Positions 43,991 to 53,402 of a DNA stretch of 64,000 nucleotides are shown piece after piece. This DNA is from Burkholderiaceae bacterium (GTDB taxonomy: Bacteria; Pseudomonadota; Gammaproteobacteria; Burkholderiales; Burkholderiaceae_F). The notes under the pieces were generated by a model. It saw nothing but the letters and a program-made list of their open reading frames with translations, had not been told where the DNA came from and did not search any database. The stretch is from contig JALHMQ010000006.1 of assembly GCA_022843955.1 (NCBI GenBank), forward strand, positions 62,001 to 126,000. Direction: 5' to 3'. The stretch's first letter is position 1, and every line of letters begins with the position of its first letter. Position numbers and translations under genes: made by a program.

Positions 43991-44221
43991 CTAAGGTCTC
44001 CTGGCAAAGAAAGGGCTGGGGACTGCGGGGTGACTGGTTGTTGTTGATGACGCCGGCCGGCCGCTGCTTCAACGCGGGTCCGGCTGGATCGGTGGACATG
44101 CGGATGGCCTCAGGCGCAGGCGCGACTTTACCCTGCCGCGCGACCTGACGCCCCGGCCCGCGCGGTCATCAGGCAAAACCCGCACGGCGTGGGTGATCGA
44201 TGCCACGTAACCGGGCCACGC

Positions 44222-44776
44222 TCACAGCATCAGCGTCAGCAGACCCATCACCAGGAACAGGCCAGCGGCGATCCAGCGCATGACCTTCATGTTGACGCGC
44301 TGGGCCAGTCGCTCGCCGAGCCAGACCGCCGGCGCGTTGGCGATCATCATGCCGAGCGTGGTGCCCGCCACCACCGCGACCAGCGAGTCGAAGCGAGCCG
44401 CCAGCGCCACCGTGGCCAGTTGCGTCTTGTCACCCATTTCGACAAAGAAGAAGGCGACCAGGGTGGTGAAGAACACGCTGCGCCCCGAGTAGCTGCGCGC
44501 TTCTTCTTCGAACTTGTCCGGCACCAGCGCCCACAGGCCGAATACGATGAAGGCGCCGGCGACGATCCATTTGAGCGTTCCGGGCGCCACCAGGGTTGCC
44601 AGCCAGGCGCCCACCGTGCCGGCAAGGAAGTGGTTGGCCAGGGTGGCGACGAAGATGCCCGCCACGATCGGCCACGGCTTTTTCAGCCGGGCGGCCAGCA
44701 CGAAGGCCAGCAACTGGGTCTTGTCGCCCATTTCGGCCAGGGCAACCAGCGCAGTACAGACGAGCAAGGCTTCCAA
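44222..44776 (-). CDS. GDT1/UPF0016 (TMEM165)-family cation exporter
   Basis: A 184-residue membrane protein with six helices and the two family motifs EMGDKTQ (near residues 16 and 110), each an E-x-G-D-(K/R)-(S/T) site for cation exchange. Bacterial members mostly export Mn2+ or Ca2+. The start is a TTG (LEALLVCTALVALAEMGDKTQ) because homologues begin there with MEALLV; the exact start is uncertain. The frame continues upstream without a good start codon. A manganese riboswitch could not be supported in the leader. Confidence 0.88.
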   Translation of the reverse strand: MEALLVCTALVALAEMGDKTQLLAFVLAARLKKPWPIVAGIFVATLANHFLAGTVGAWLATLVAPGTLKWIVAGAFIVFGLWALVPDKFEEEARSYSGRSVFFTTLVAFFFVEMGDKTQLATVALAARFDSLVAVVAGTTLGMMIANAPAVWLGERLAQRVNMKVMRWIAAGLFLVMGLLTLML

Positions 44777-45001
44777 GGCAGTCGGGGCGGCGCGCCGCTC
44801 AGTCAGTGAGGGCGGCGAGGATACCCGCCTCACCTTCAGGGTCGGCAGCGGTGAGAAATGGCCGGTAGCGGCCGTCCATTTCGCGGGTTGTCCGCGCGCG
44901 ACCGTAAGCACAATCCCAACATCCATGGCTGCCTCGAGCAGCGCGCTTCGCAAGAGCGCGGCATGTTGCCGTCCAGCCAGCCGCAGCGCTGAACACCAAG
45001 A

Positions 45002-45517
45002 ATGAACGCGCCCAGCGTCCACTGCCCGGCCCCGCGCCCGTCGACCGCCACTCTCGCTCCGGCCAAGCGTCGGCGATCGCGCGGACTCACGCTGCTCGAG
45101 CTGCTGCTTGCCGTCGCCGTGCTCGGCGTGCTGGCCAGCATCGCCATTCCCAACTACTCGCAGTACATGGAGCGCGGCCGCACGGCCCAGGCGATGGCCG
45201 ACATGCGCACCATCGAACTGACGATCTTCCGCTTCTCCGCCGAGCAGAACGGCCGCTTTCCGGCGTCCCTCGCCGATATCGGCGTGACTCAGAGCGACCC
45301 GTGGGGCCGGCCCTACCAATACCTGAACGTGATGACGGCCCGCAATCGTGGCCCGGTGCGCAAGGACCGTTCGCTCAACCCGATCAATACGGACTACGAC
45401 CTCTACAGCATGGGACCGGACGGACGCTCGGTCCCGCCGCTGACCGCCGCCCATTCGCGCGACGACATCGTGCGCGGTCGCAACGGGCAGTTCGTCGGCA
45501 AGGCCGTCGACTTCTGA
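45002..45517 (+). CDS. Type IV pilin-like/pseudopilin (GspG-like)
   Basis: A 171-residue prepilin. After a basic leader (KRRRSRG) the cleavage site G-LTLLE and hydrophobic helix LLELLLAVAVLGVLASIAIPNY match class III signal peptides, with Glu at mature position 5. The globular part (DPWGRPYQYLN, YDLYSMGPDGR) resembles type II secretion major pseudopilins and minor pilins. No secretion or pilus operon is adjacent. The leader of 28 residues is longer than usual. The stop overlaps the start of the GGDEF-EAL gene by one base. Confidence 0.88.
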   Translation: MNAPSVHCPAPRPSTATLAPAKRRRSRGLTLLELLLAVAVLGVLASIAIPNYSQYMERGRTAQAMADMRTIELTIFRFSAEQNGRFPASLADIGVTQSDPWGRPYQYLNVMTARNRGPVRKDRSLNPINTDYDLYSMGPDGRSVPPLTAAHSRDDIVRGRNGQFVGKAVDF

Positions 45518-48393
45518 TGACCCGGGCCGCCGTCACCGCCTGGTTCGCCGGCCTGAACCTGCGCAGCCCGCTCGGTCGCCGTCTGATGGGGATTTTGGCG
45601 CTCGCGACGCTGGCACCGATTGCAATCCTGGCGCTGCTGGCCGACTACAAGGTCAGCCGCACGCTGCGCGACAGCCGCAGCGCCGAACTGGCGCAGCACG
45701 CCAAGAACTACGGGTTCGGCGTGCTCGACCGACTGCTGCACCTGGAGCACGACCTGGCGTCCGCAGCCGAAGCTGGCCCGCTCGAGCGGCTCAGTGCAAC
45801 GCGGCTGACCGCGCATGGCCCGCTGTATGCGGAGGGTCTGCTCGGATTTGCGCGGGTCGATGCGAGCGGCGCCGTGGCCGAGCAGGTCGGCAACGTGCCC
45901 GGGCTGGCCGAGGCATTGCCGCGGCTCAGTGTCGGGCAGCGCGCGCAGCTGGCCACCGGACGCATCGCCTTGCTGCTTCCGGAGCGGCATGCCGAGCCGG
46001 CACTGTTACTCAAGCAGGGCCAGCAGGCGGACACGCGCAAGCAGTTCATCGTCGCCGCCGTGGCCGCGGACACGCTGTGGAGCACGGCTGACCTGAACCC
46101 GCTGATGACGCACTTCTGCGTGGCGCTGGATGGCCGACTGCCCCACTGCCAGCTCACGGCAGGCGGCAGCCATCCGGTCGCCTCGCCCGTTGCCGGCAGC
46201 GCTGGGCGTTACGCCTGGACCATCGATGGCGAGGTGCAGCAGGCCGCTCAATGGACACTCTTCGTCGAGAGCCGGATGGCCGGTCCCGACCTGACCGTGT
46301 TCGCGCTGCAGCCGGCGTCCTACTCGACGGCGGCCACCGCCGCCTTCCGCGCCACCTTCCTGCCGGTGGCCTTGGCCAGCCTGCTGGCGATGCTGCTGCT
46401 GGCGTCCCATCAGGTGCGCCTGATCATCGCGCCGATCGGCGAGTTGCTGCAGGGAACGCGGCGCCTGGCGCAGCGCGACTTCGGCAGCCCGGTCAAGGTC
46501 GGGCGCGCCGACGAGCTGGGCCATCTGGCCACCGCGTTCAACACCATGGCGGCACGCCTGGCGCGCCAGATCGGCACGCTGCAGACGATGACGCGGATCG
46601 ATCGCGCGATCCTCAACTCGGTCGACCTGTCCGAGGTCGCGGTCAACTCGATCCGCTGCCTGCGCCACATCGTCAACACCGACCTCATCAGCGTCGGCCT
46701 GATCCAGCCGGCCACGCCGACCCGCCTGATGGTGCAAACCCGGCGGCGCGGTGGCCGCGGCATCGAGACGCTGACGATCGACTGGCCACACCCGCCCACG
46801 GCGGCCGATCTGGCCGACGTCAAGCTGCCACTCGCCTACCGTGCACACCTGGACCCGCGGGAGCTGACCCGCTGCCGCGTGCTGCCGATCTCGCGCAATG
46901 GCAGCTTCTGGGGCGTGGTGGTGCTGGCCGACAGCGAAGGCCAGGTGATCGACCCCGACCGCGCCGCCATGCTCAGCAGCGTGATCGACCGGCTGGCGGT
47001 GGCACTGTCGACCGCGGTGCGCGACTGGCGCCTGCACGTGCAGGCGCACTACGACCCGCTCACCGGACTGGCCAACCGGGTGCAACTGCTTGCCATCCTC
47101 GCCCAGCAGGTGGCTCAGGCGCGACGCGACAAGCAGCGCGGCGCGGTGCTGTTCGTCGACCTCGACCGCTTCAAGCAGATCAACGACACGCTCGGCCATG
47201 CCGCGGGAGACACCCTGCTGCGGCTGGCATCCGAGCGGATCAAGCTGTCGCTGCGCGATGCGGACATGGTGGCGCGCATCGGCGGTGACGAGTTTGCCGT
47301 GGTGCTGCCGCGCATCGGCGGCACCGGCGATGCCGGCCAGGTCGCCAGCAACCTGATCAACGCGCTGGCGCGCCCGTTCGAGATCGAAGGCCAGAAGCTG
47401 TATGCCGGCGGCAGCGTGGGCATCGCTCTGTACCCCGACGACGGCGTCACCGCCGAGGAGCTGCTCAAGCGTTCCGATACCGCGATGTACCGCGCCAAGG
47501 AACTCGGCCGCGGCCGCTACGCCTACTTCAAGGAAAGCATGGGCGCGGAGGTGAACGCCCGCGCCGTGCTCGACCGCGAACTGCGCCAGGCGATCGAACG
47601 CGATGAACTGGTGCTGCACTACCAGCCGCAGATCGACCTGCGCACGGGCGAGGTGGTGTGTGCCGAGGCGCTGCTGCGCTGGCAGCATCCGACCCGTGGC
47701 CTGCTCGGTCCGGGCGAGTTCATCGACTTCGCCGAGGAAAGCGGACTGATCGAGTCGATCGGAACCTGGGTGCTGATGGCCGCGTGCGCGCAGCACCGCC
47801 GCTGGGAGCAGGCGGGCATCGCCCTGCCGCGGGTGGCGGTGAACGTGTCGAACCGCCAGCTCAAGCAGCCCGGCTTCGTGGCGGCGGTGGACATGGCGCT
47901 GATGAAGTCGCATCGCACACCGGCACAACTCGAAGTCGAGATCACCGAGACGATGGCGATCGACGGTGGCGAAAGCGCTTTGCGCGGCCTGCGCGGCCTG
48001 CAGCGCGCCGGCGTGCTGATCGCCATCGACGACTTCGGCACCGGCTACTCGTCGTTCAGCTACCTGCGCTCGATGCCGGCCACCGTGCTCAAGCTCGACC
48101 GCGCCTTCGTGATCGACATTGCCACCGATCCCGACGCGGCGGTGATCACCGCTTCGATGATTCACATGGCGCGCACCCTGCGCAAGACGGTGGTGGTCGA
48201 AGGTGTGGAGACCGAGGAGCAGCTGACGCTGTTGACGCGCCAGGGCGCCGACCGCGTGCAGGGCTACCTGATCAGCCGCCCGCTGTCGGTGCCGAAGTTC
48301 GAGGAATTCATGCACAACTACGTGGCGCAGCCGCGCGTGCGCGAGCCGCTGGCGCTGGTCAAGCCGGAGCCGTTGGCGGCCAGCGCGGCGTGA
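45517..48393 (+). CDS. GGDEF-EAL membrane receptor (c-di-GMP synthesis/degradation)
   Basis: A 958-residue protein. It has a membrane helix near residues 25-45, a periplasmic sensor region to about 280, a second helix (LPVALASLLAMLLLASHQVRL), a HAMP linker, a GAF-like region (about 370-515), a GGDEF domain (intact GGDEF at 589-593 with an upstream RDAD inhibitory-site motif) and an EAL domain (intact EAL at 717-719; DDFGTGYSSF and VVVEGVET present). Either activity is therefore possible. The start overlaps the pseudopilin stop (TGATG), so the two are translated together. Confidence 0.95.
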   Translation: MTRAAVTAWFAGLNLRSPLGRRLMGILALATLAPIAILALLADYKVSRTLRDSRSAELAQHAKNYGFGVLDRLLHLEHDLASAAEAGPLERLSATRLTAHGPLYAEGLLGFARVDASGAVAEQVGNVPGLAEALPRLSVGQRAQLATGRIALLLPERHAEPALLLKQGQQADTRKQFIVAAVAADTLWSTADLNPLMTHFCVALDGRLPHCQLTAGGSHPVASPVAGSAGRYAWTIDGEVQQAAQWTLFVESRMAGPDLTVFALQPASYSTAATAAFRATFLPVALASLLAMLLLASHQVRLIIAPIGELLQGTRRLAQRDFGSPVKVGRADELGHLATAFNTMAARLARQIGTLQTMTRIDRAILNSVDLSEVAVNSIRCLRHIVNTDLISVGLIQPATPTRLMVQTRRRGGRGIETLTIDWPHPPTAADLADVKLPLAYRAHLDPRELTRCRVLPISRNGSFWGVVVLADSEGQVIDPDRAAMLSSVIDRLAVALSTAVRDWRLHVQAHYDPLTGLANRVQLLAILAQQVAQARRDKQRGAVLFVDLDRFKQINDTLGHAAGDTLLRLASERIKLSLRDADMVARIGGDEFAVVLPRIGGTGDAGQVASNLINALARPFEIEGQKLYAGGSVGIALYPDDGVTAEELLKRSDTAMYRAKELGRGRYAYFKESMGAEVNARAVLDRELRQAIERDELVLHYQPQIDLRTGEVVCAEALLRWQHPTRGLLGPGEFIDFAEESGLIESIGTWVLMAACAQHRRWEQAGIALPRVAVNVSNRQLKQPGFVAAVDMALMKSHRTPAQLEVEITETMAIDGGESALRGLRGLQRAGVLIAIDDFGTGYSSFSYLRSMPATVLKLDRAFVIDIATDPDAAVITASMIHMARTLRKTVVVEGVETEEQLTLLTRQGADRVQGYLISRPLSVPKFEEFMHNYVAQPRVREPLALVKPEPLAASAA

Positions 48394-48414
48394 CACCGCA
48401 GCACGCTGCGCAAG

Positions 48415-48987
48415 TCAGCGTGCTTTCACCTGCGCCAGCACCGCGCGAAACTGCGGGTGCTCGCAGGTGCGCATCCACTCGAACGCCAGCATGTCGAGGT
48501 TCACGCACACCGCACCGGCCTGCTGCAGGCGGGTCATCGCCAGCGCCTGATCATCCACCCGCCGGCTGCCGCAGGCGGCGGACACCAGCCACACCCGGTC
48601 ACCGCCACGCAGGACGCCCAGGGCGGTCTGCAGCAGGCACACATGCGCCTCGCAGCCGGCCATCACCACGTCACGCGGCGCCGGCCCGGGCCGATGCGCA
48701 GCCAGCCGCGCCAGCAGGCCGTCGCCACAGGCATCGAAGTGCATCTTGGTCAGCGTCTCGTCGCACAGCGCGCGCAGCGAGTCGACGTTCGGCCCGAGCT
48801 TGGCCGGGTTCTCCTCGGTGCCGATGACGGGAATACCCAGCGTGCGCGCCAGGCGCGCCAGCGCCAGCGCCTGGTCGAGTACCTGCGCACCGTCGGCGAT
48901 CGCCGGCAGCAGGCGCGCCTGGTAGTCGACCAGCACCAGCACCGAGCGCGTTGGGTCAGGGGTGGCAGCGGCGGTCGGGTCGATCAT
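48415..48987 (-). CDS. Isochorismatase-family cysteine hydrolase
   Basis: A 190-residue hydrolase with the catalytic triad pattern of the family: Asp in VLVDYQARLL, Lys in KMHFDAC and Cys in AGCEAHVCLL. Members include nicotinamidases and YcaC-like enzymes, and this one resembles the YcaC-like type; the substrate is not known. It is convergent with the GGDEF-EAL gene (21 bases apart). It lies 79 bases downstream of the arginase gene. Confidence 0.88.
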   Translation of the reverse strand: MIDPTAAATPDPTRSVLVLVDYQARLLPAIADGAQVLDQALALARLARTLGIPVIGTEENPAKLGPNVDSLRALCDETLTKMHFDACGDGLLARLAAHRPGPAPRDVVMAGCEAHVCLLQTALGVLRGGDRVWLVSAACGSRRVDDQALAMTRLQQAGAVCVNLDMLAFEWMRTCEHPQFRAVLAQVKAR

Positions 48988-49066
48988 CGGTGCGGCCTGG
49001 GCATTCGGTCGAACGTGGCGATGCGCGGGTGCGAGCAGCGGGCGAAGCAGGCAGGAGGGTCCGCGC

Positions 49067-49975
49067 CTACTTGCGCATCAGCGTGCTCTTGCCGAACAGC
49101 GACTCGATCAGGTCGACCGACAGCAGGGCGGTGCGATTGCGCACGTCGAGCGCCGGATTGAGCTCGACGATGTCGAGCGAGGCCAGCCGGCCGCAGTCGG
49201 CGATCATCTCCATGCACAGCTGCGCCTCGCGGTAGGTCGGCCCGCCCGGCACCGTGGTGCCGACGCCCGGGGCGATCTCCGGATCGAGGAAGTCGACGTC
49301 GAAGCTCACGTGCAGGTGGGTGTTGGCGTCCAGCGTGGCCAGCGCCAGTTCCATCGTGTGGCGCATGCCCAGCTCGTCGACGAAGCGCATGTCGAACACG
49401 TCGAGGTCGTGCTCGTGCACGAATTGCTTCTCGCCGGGGTCGACGCTGCGGATGCCGATCTCGCGCACGCAGCGCGGCTCCAGAGCCGGCACGTGGCCGC
49501 CCAGTTCCACCAGCGGCGCCGGCCCGAAGCCGCACAGGCAGGCCATCGGCATGCCGTGCAGGTTGCCGCTGGGCGTCAGCGTGCTGGTGTTGAAGTCGGC
49601 GTGCGCGTCCAGCCACAGCACGCGCAGGTTCTTCTTCGCCTCGCGGCAATGGCGCGCCACCGCGCTGATGGAGCCGATCGCCATCGAGTGGTCGCCGCCG
49701 AGCAGCATCGGCAGATGGCCGAGCGCGAGTTCCTGGTACACCGCCTCGTGCACGGCGGTGCTCCAGGCGATCACTTCGTCGAGGTGACGATAACCGTCGA
49801 CCGCAGGCAGCCAGGGGTTGGGCGGTCCGGCCAGATTGCCGCGGTCGATCACCGACAGCCCGTGGTTCTCCAGCGCCTCGCGCAGCCCGGCCACGCGCAG
49901 CGCCTCGGGTCCCATGCTGGCGCCCCGGCTGCCGGCGCCGACGTCAGTCGGCGCGCCGATCAGCGCGATCGGCAT
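49067..49975 (-). CDS. Arginase
   Basis: A 302-residue ureohydrolase that splits arginine into ornithine and urea at a di-manganese site. Ligand motifs: GGDHSMAIG (His), DAHADFNT (Asp-x-His-x-Asp) and SFDVDFLDPEIAPG (Asp-x-Asp). The binding loop SGNLHGMP is typical of arginase rather than agmatinase. The ATG at 49975 (MPIALIGAP) begins the fold; a GTG at 50026 adds 17 residues. Neither has a strong ribosome site. Confidence 0.92.
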   Translation of the reverse strand: MPIALIGAPTDVGAGSRGASMGPEALRVAGLREALENHGLSVIDRGNLAGPPNPWLPAVDGYRHLDEVIAWSTAVHEAVYQELALGHLPMLLGGDHSMAIGSISAVARHCREAKKNLRVLWLDAHADFNTSTLTPSGNLHGMPMACLCGFGPAPLVELGGHVPALEPRCVREIGIRSVDPGEKQFVHEHDLDVFDMRFVDELGMRHTMELALATLDANTHLHVSFDVDFLDPEIAPGVGTTVPGGPTYREAQLCMEMIADCGRLASLDIVELNPALDVRNRTALLSVDLIESLFGKSTLMRK

Positions 49976-50227
49976 GCGCTGCGGCGGGCCGGCGCGCACG
50001 GCGGCACTTCGGTTCAGTTCTCTCACGCTGGTTGGCTCACGGTGTGCTGCTGCGTTGCGGGCGCCCGATGCCCACGCCGACGGCGGCGGCCTGAAAGGGA
50101 AAACGGTCGCGATGGTACCGGCAGGCGTGCGCGCAGCGGCAGCGGTCAGCGGCCAGCGGCCGGCGACCGACACGGCCCGCCGGGTCGGGCCTGCCCGCGC
50201 CGCGTTCAGTGCGCGGGCGCGCGCGGC

Positions 50228-50359
50228 TCAGTCGAACCAGAGCCAGGCAACGAGCAGCCAGAAGGCCAGGCCGACACCGACCGCGAGGGTGGCGCCCTTG
50301 ACTGCGCCGAAGCGGTCTTCCTCTGAGTCGCTGGACGGCATCTGCGGCTTGCGGTTCAT
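50228..50359 (-). CDS. Tiny single-segment membrane protein
   Basis: A 43-residue frame: a charged N-terminus (MNRKPQMPSSDSEEDRFG) then one hydrophobic helix (LAVGVGLAFWLLVAWLWF). No family is recognised. Composition is that of a real single-pass protein rather than a random frame, and AGG stands directly before the ATG. Support is moderate because the gene is very short. Confidence 0.5.
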   Translation of the reverse strand: MNRKPQMPSSDSEEDRFGAVKGATLAVGVGLAFWLLVAWLWFD

Positions 50360-50502
50360 CCTGGGGACAGTGAGAGGTGACTGGAGCGCGCCAACATAGA
50401 CCATGGCGCGCCGCGCACCCTGACCTGTCGCAAGACGCTGCGCCCGCGACGGCATCCATGGCGGCAACCCGAGAGGAATCGAGGGGCGCAACGCTCGACA
50501 CC

Positions 50503-52032
50503 CTAGCCGTTCCAACGCCGCGACACGCTGCCGCCGTCGATGTCTTCCAGCACCACCGGAAAGCCCCAGAGGCTGCGCGCGTGGGCGAGAAAGCGCTTCA
50601 CCGAGTCGGCATCCAGCTCGCGCTCACGATGCACCAGGTGCTGCAGGGTGAGCTGGCGCGTGTTGCGGCGGTCGACGCGGCTGACCTGGATGTCGGGCAG
50701 ATGAGACTCGGCGCGGTAGGTGCGCGCCAGCGCGCTGCGCAGCCGCTGGTAGTCCTCGTCGGCAGCCACGCCATCGACCTGCCAATGGTCGCGGTCAGGC
50801 GCGGTGGAGACGCCGAACATGCCCAGCTGGCGCATCACCCGCGGACTGAGGAACTGCAGGATGAACGACTCGTCGCGGTAGTTGGCCATCGCCAGTTGCA
50901 GTTGCTCCACCCAGGGCTTGCCGCACACCTCGGGATGCCAGTGCCGGTCCTCGTCGGTCGGCTGCTCGCACATGCGGCGCATGTCGCGGAAGATCGCGAA
51001 GCCCAGCGCGTAGGGATTGAAGCCGGAAAACTGCGGGCTGCTGTAGGGCGGCTGGTAAATGACGTTGGTGTGCGAGCCAAGCCATTCGAGCATAAAGGCA
51101 TCATCGACCTGGCGATGGTCGTACAGATCGTTGAGCAGCGTGTAGTGCCAGAAGGTGGCCCAACCCTCGTTGCAGACCTTGGTCTGGCGCTGCGGATAGA
51201 AGTACTGGGCGATCTTGCGCACGATGCGCGCCAGCTCGCGCTGCCATGGTTCGAGCGTCGGACTGAACTTCTCCATGAAGTAGAGCAGGTTCTCGTGCGG
51301 CTGCGCCGGAAACGGCGCGTCCTCCGGCGACACCGGCCCCGCCTGCTCGGGCAGCAGCGACGCCAGTTCATGCCGCCGGTTGGTCTCGCGCGCCAGCGCC
51401 AGGCGCTGCGCCTGCGCATCGCGCTCGCGCCGCGAATTCAGCCGGGCCGGCCGCTGGTAGCGGTCGACGCCATAGTTGCGCAGCGCATGGCAGGCATCGA
51501 GCGTGCGCTCGACCGCCTCGATGCCGTGCAGTTCCTCGCACTGGGCAATGTAGCGGCGCGCGAACAGCAGGTAGTCGACGATCGAGTCCGCGGTGGTCCA
51601 CTGGCGGAACAGATAGTTGCCCTTGAAGAACGAGTTGTGGCCGTAGCTGGCATGGGCGATCACGAGCGCCTGCAGCGCCAGCGTGTTCTCTTCCATCAGG
51701 TAGGTGATGCACGGATCGCTGTTGATCACGATCTCGTAGGCCAGGCCCTGGCGGCCGCGCCGGTACGCCTCCTGGTTGGCGAGCAGGTTCTTGCCGAACG
51801 ACCAGTGCGCGTAGTTCACCGGCATGCCGGTCGAGGCGTAGGCCTCGAGCATCTGCTCGGAGCTGATCACCTCGATGCGGTTCGGATACGTGTCCAGCCC
51901 ATAGCGCCGCGCATGCGCGGCGAGGGCGCGGTCGAACGCCGTCAGGTCGTCGAAGGTCCATTCATGCCCGGTGGCGATGAAGGCGGGCGGGCGCGGCGGC
52001 GCCGCGGGCGGCGCATCGATGGTGGCGCTCAT
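50503..52032 (-). CDS. SpoVR-family protein (YcgB)
   Basis: A 509-residue SpoVR/YcgB protein, of unknown biochemical activity and involved in spore cortex formation in Bacillus and stress or stationary-phase functions in proteobacteria. Conserved stretches: YPNRIEVISSEQMLEAYAST, NYAHWSFGK, KVCNEGWATFWHY and PYALGFAIFRD. It follows the YeaH gene by 46 bases in the usual prkA-yeaH-spoVR order. The start at 52032 is from homology. Confidence 0.93.
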   Translation of the reverse strand: MSATIDAPPAAPPRPPAFIATGHEWTFDDLTAFDRALAAHARRYGLDTYPNRIEVISSEQMLEAYASTGMPVNYAHWSFGKNLLANQEAYRRGRQGLAYEIVINSDPCITYLMEENTLALQALVIAHASYGHNSFFKGNYLFRQWTTADSIVDYLLFARRYIAQCEELHGIEAVERTLDACHALRNYGVDRYQRPARLNSRRERDAQAQRLALARETNRRHELASLLPEQAGPVSPEDAPFPAQPHENLLYFMEKFSPTLEPWQRELARIVRKIAQYFYPQRQTKVCNEGWATFWHYTLLNDLYDHRQVDDAFMLEWLGSHTNVIYQPPYSSPQFSGFNPYALGFAIFRDMRRMCEQPTDEDRHWHPEVCGKPWVEQLQLAMANYRDESFILQFLSPRVMRQLGMFGVSTAPDRDHWQVDGVAADEDYQRLRSALARTYRAESHLPDIQVSRVDRRNTRQLTLQHLVHRERELDADSVKRFLAHARSLWGFPVVLEDIDGGSVSRRWNG

Positions 52033-52078
52033 GGCCGGGCCTGTGGGTGCCGGTGCATCGTCATCCCCCCGCGGCGCG

Positions 52079-53356
52079 CTAGGCGGCCGCCGTTTCCTTG
52101 GCGAACAACTGCGCCAGCGCCGGATAGATCTGGTTGCGCGCCAGCACGCGCGCCTGCTTGAACAGCGGGTTGCCGATCTGCCGGTACGCCTCCCACAGCA
52201 GCGTGGTGCTGACACGCGAGATCGGTTCACCGACCTCCACGTAGACGAAGTAGCGGGTCAGCGGCAGCAGCGTGCGTTCGAGAAAGCGGCCGCTCATCGC
52301 CGGGTCGTTGCCGAAGCTGTCGCCGTCGGAGCACTGTGCGCCGTAGATGTTCCAGGCGCTCGCCGGATAGCGGGCGGCAACGATGCGGCTCATCAGCTCC
52401 AGCGCCGGCAGCACCTCGGTACCGCCCGACTGCGGGTCGTAGAAAAAGGTCTCCTCGTCGCACTCCTCGGCGGTGGTGGTGTGGCGGATGAACACCACGT
52501 CGACCTGCTCGTACTTGCGCTTGAGAAAGAGGTACAGCAGCGAAAAGAAGCGCTTGGCGAGATCCTTGCGCTTCTCGTTCATCGAGCCCGACACGTCCAT
52601 CAGGCAGAACATCACCGCCGCGGTCTTGGGCTCGGCACGCAACACGGTGCCGCGATAGCGCAGGTCGACGTCGTCCAAGAACGGCAGCGCGCCGCGCATC
52701 CGCCGCAACTGGTCGAGCTGCGAATACAGCGGCTCGACTACCTCGTTGGTCGGTGGCGGCAGCTGCGCATCGAGCGTCTGGGTAAGCGCGTGGATGCGCT
52801 GGTCGAACGAGCCCGCCATCGCGATGCGGCGCGCCAGCGCCGTCTTCATCGTGCGCGAGACCGACAGATGGCCGGGCGAGCCGTAGCGGATGAAGCCCGC
52901 GCGCCGCTGCCGCATCTCGGTCAGGCGCGCCAGCTGCGTTCGCGCCAGATTGGGAAGCTGCAGCTGATCGAAGAACAGGCTCATGAACTCCTCCTTCGAC
53001 AACGCGAAGGTGAAGCTGTCGTCGGCCGCCTCGTCACCGGCCTCGCGGCCGGGGTCATCGCCGCCCTGGCCACCACCGCGCGGCTTGGGAATGCGGTCGC
53101 CGCGGGTGAAACGATCATTGCCGGGCAGCACGCGCTCGTCGTCGCCGGAGCCGCGCACGTGATGCAACTCGGGCTCGGAGACGTCGTTGCGCCGGATCAC
53201 GATGTCGGCGCCGCCCTCGATGTCCTTGAGCGAACGACGGCTCACTGCCCGTTCAACCTGCTCTTCGATCAGGCGCTTGTAGCGCCGGACGAAGCGGTCG
53301 CGGTTGACGCTCGATGTGCCGTGCGCCGTCGCGCGCTTGTCGATGATGATGCTCAT
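52079..53356 (-). CDS. YeaH/YhbH-family protein (DUF444)
   Basis: A 425-residue protein with a charged N-terminus (MSIIIDKRA, FVRRYKRLIEEQVERAVSRR) and a von Willebrand-A-like C-terminal half containing FCLMDVSGSM, a MIDAS-type motif. It is encoded in almost all prkA clusters and is thought to work with PrkA. GGAG is nine bases before the ATG. A Gly-rich linker lies near residues 95-115. Confidence 0.94.
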   Translation of the reverse strand: MSIIIDKRATAHGTSSVNRDRFVRRYKRLIEEQVERAVSRRSLKDIEGGADIVIRRNDVSEPELHHVRGSGDDERVLPGNDRFTRGDRIPKPRGGGQGGDDPGREAGDEAADDSFTFALSKEEFMSLFFDQLQLPNLARTQLARLTEMRQRRAGFIRYGSPGHLSVSRTMKTALARRIAMAGSFDQRIHALTQTLDAQLPPPTNEVVEPLYSQLDQLRRMRGALPFLDDVDLRYRGTVLRAEPKTAAVMFCLMDVSGSMNEKRKDLAKRFFSLLYLFLKRKYEQVDVVFIRHTTTAEECDEETFFYDPQSGGTEVLPALELMSRIVAARYPASAWNIYGAQCSDGDSFGNDPAMSGRFLERTLLPLTRYFVYVEVGEPISRVSTTLLWEAYRQIGNPLFKQARVLARNQIYPALAQLFAKETAAA

Positions 53357-53402
53357 CGCCGTTCGCTCCGCACCCGCCGCCACCCCTGGCGCGCGGCGGC
53401 GC

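Noticed and set aside
44777-45001. yybP-ykoY manganese riboswitch upstream of the GDT1-family gene
   Set aside because: GCAACATGC and GTGCTTACG-like pieces are present on the minus strand, but the GGGGAGTAG 5' core and the paired arms are missing.
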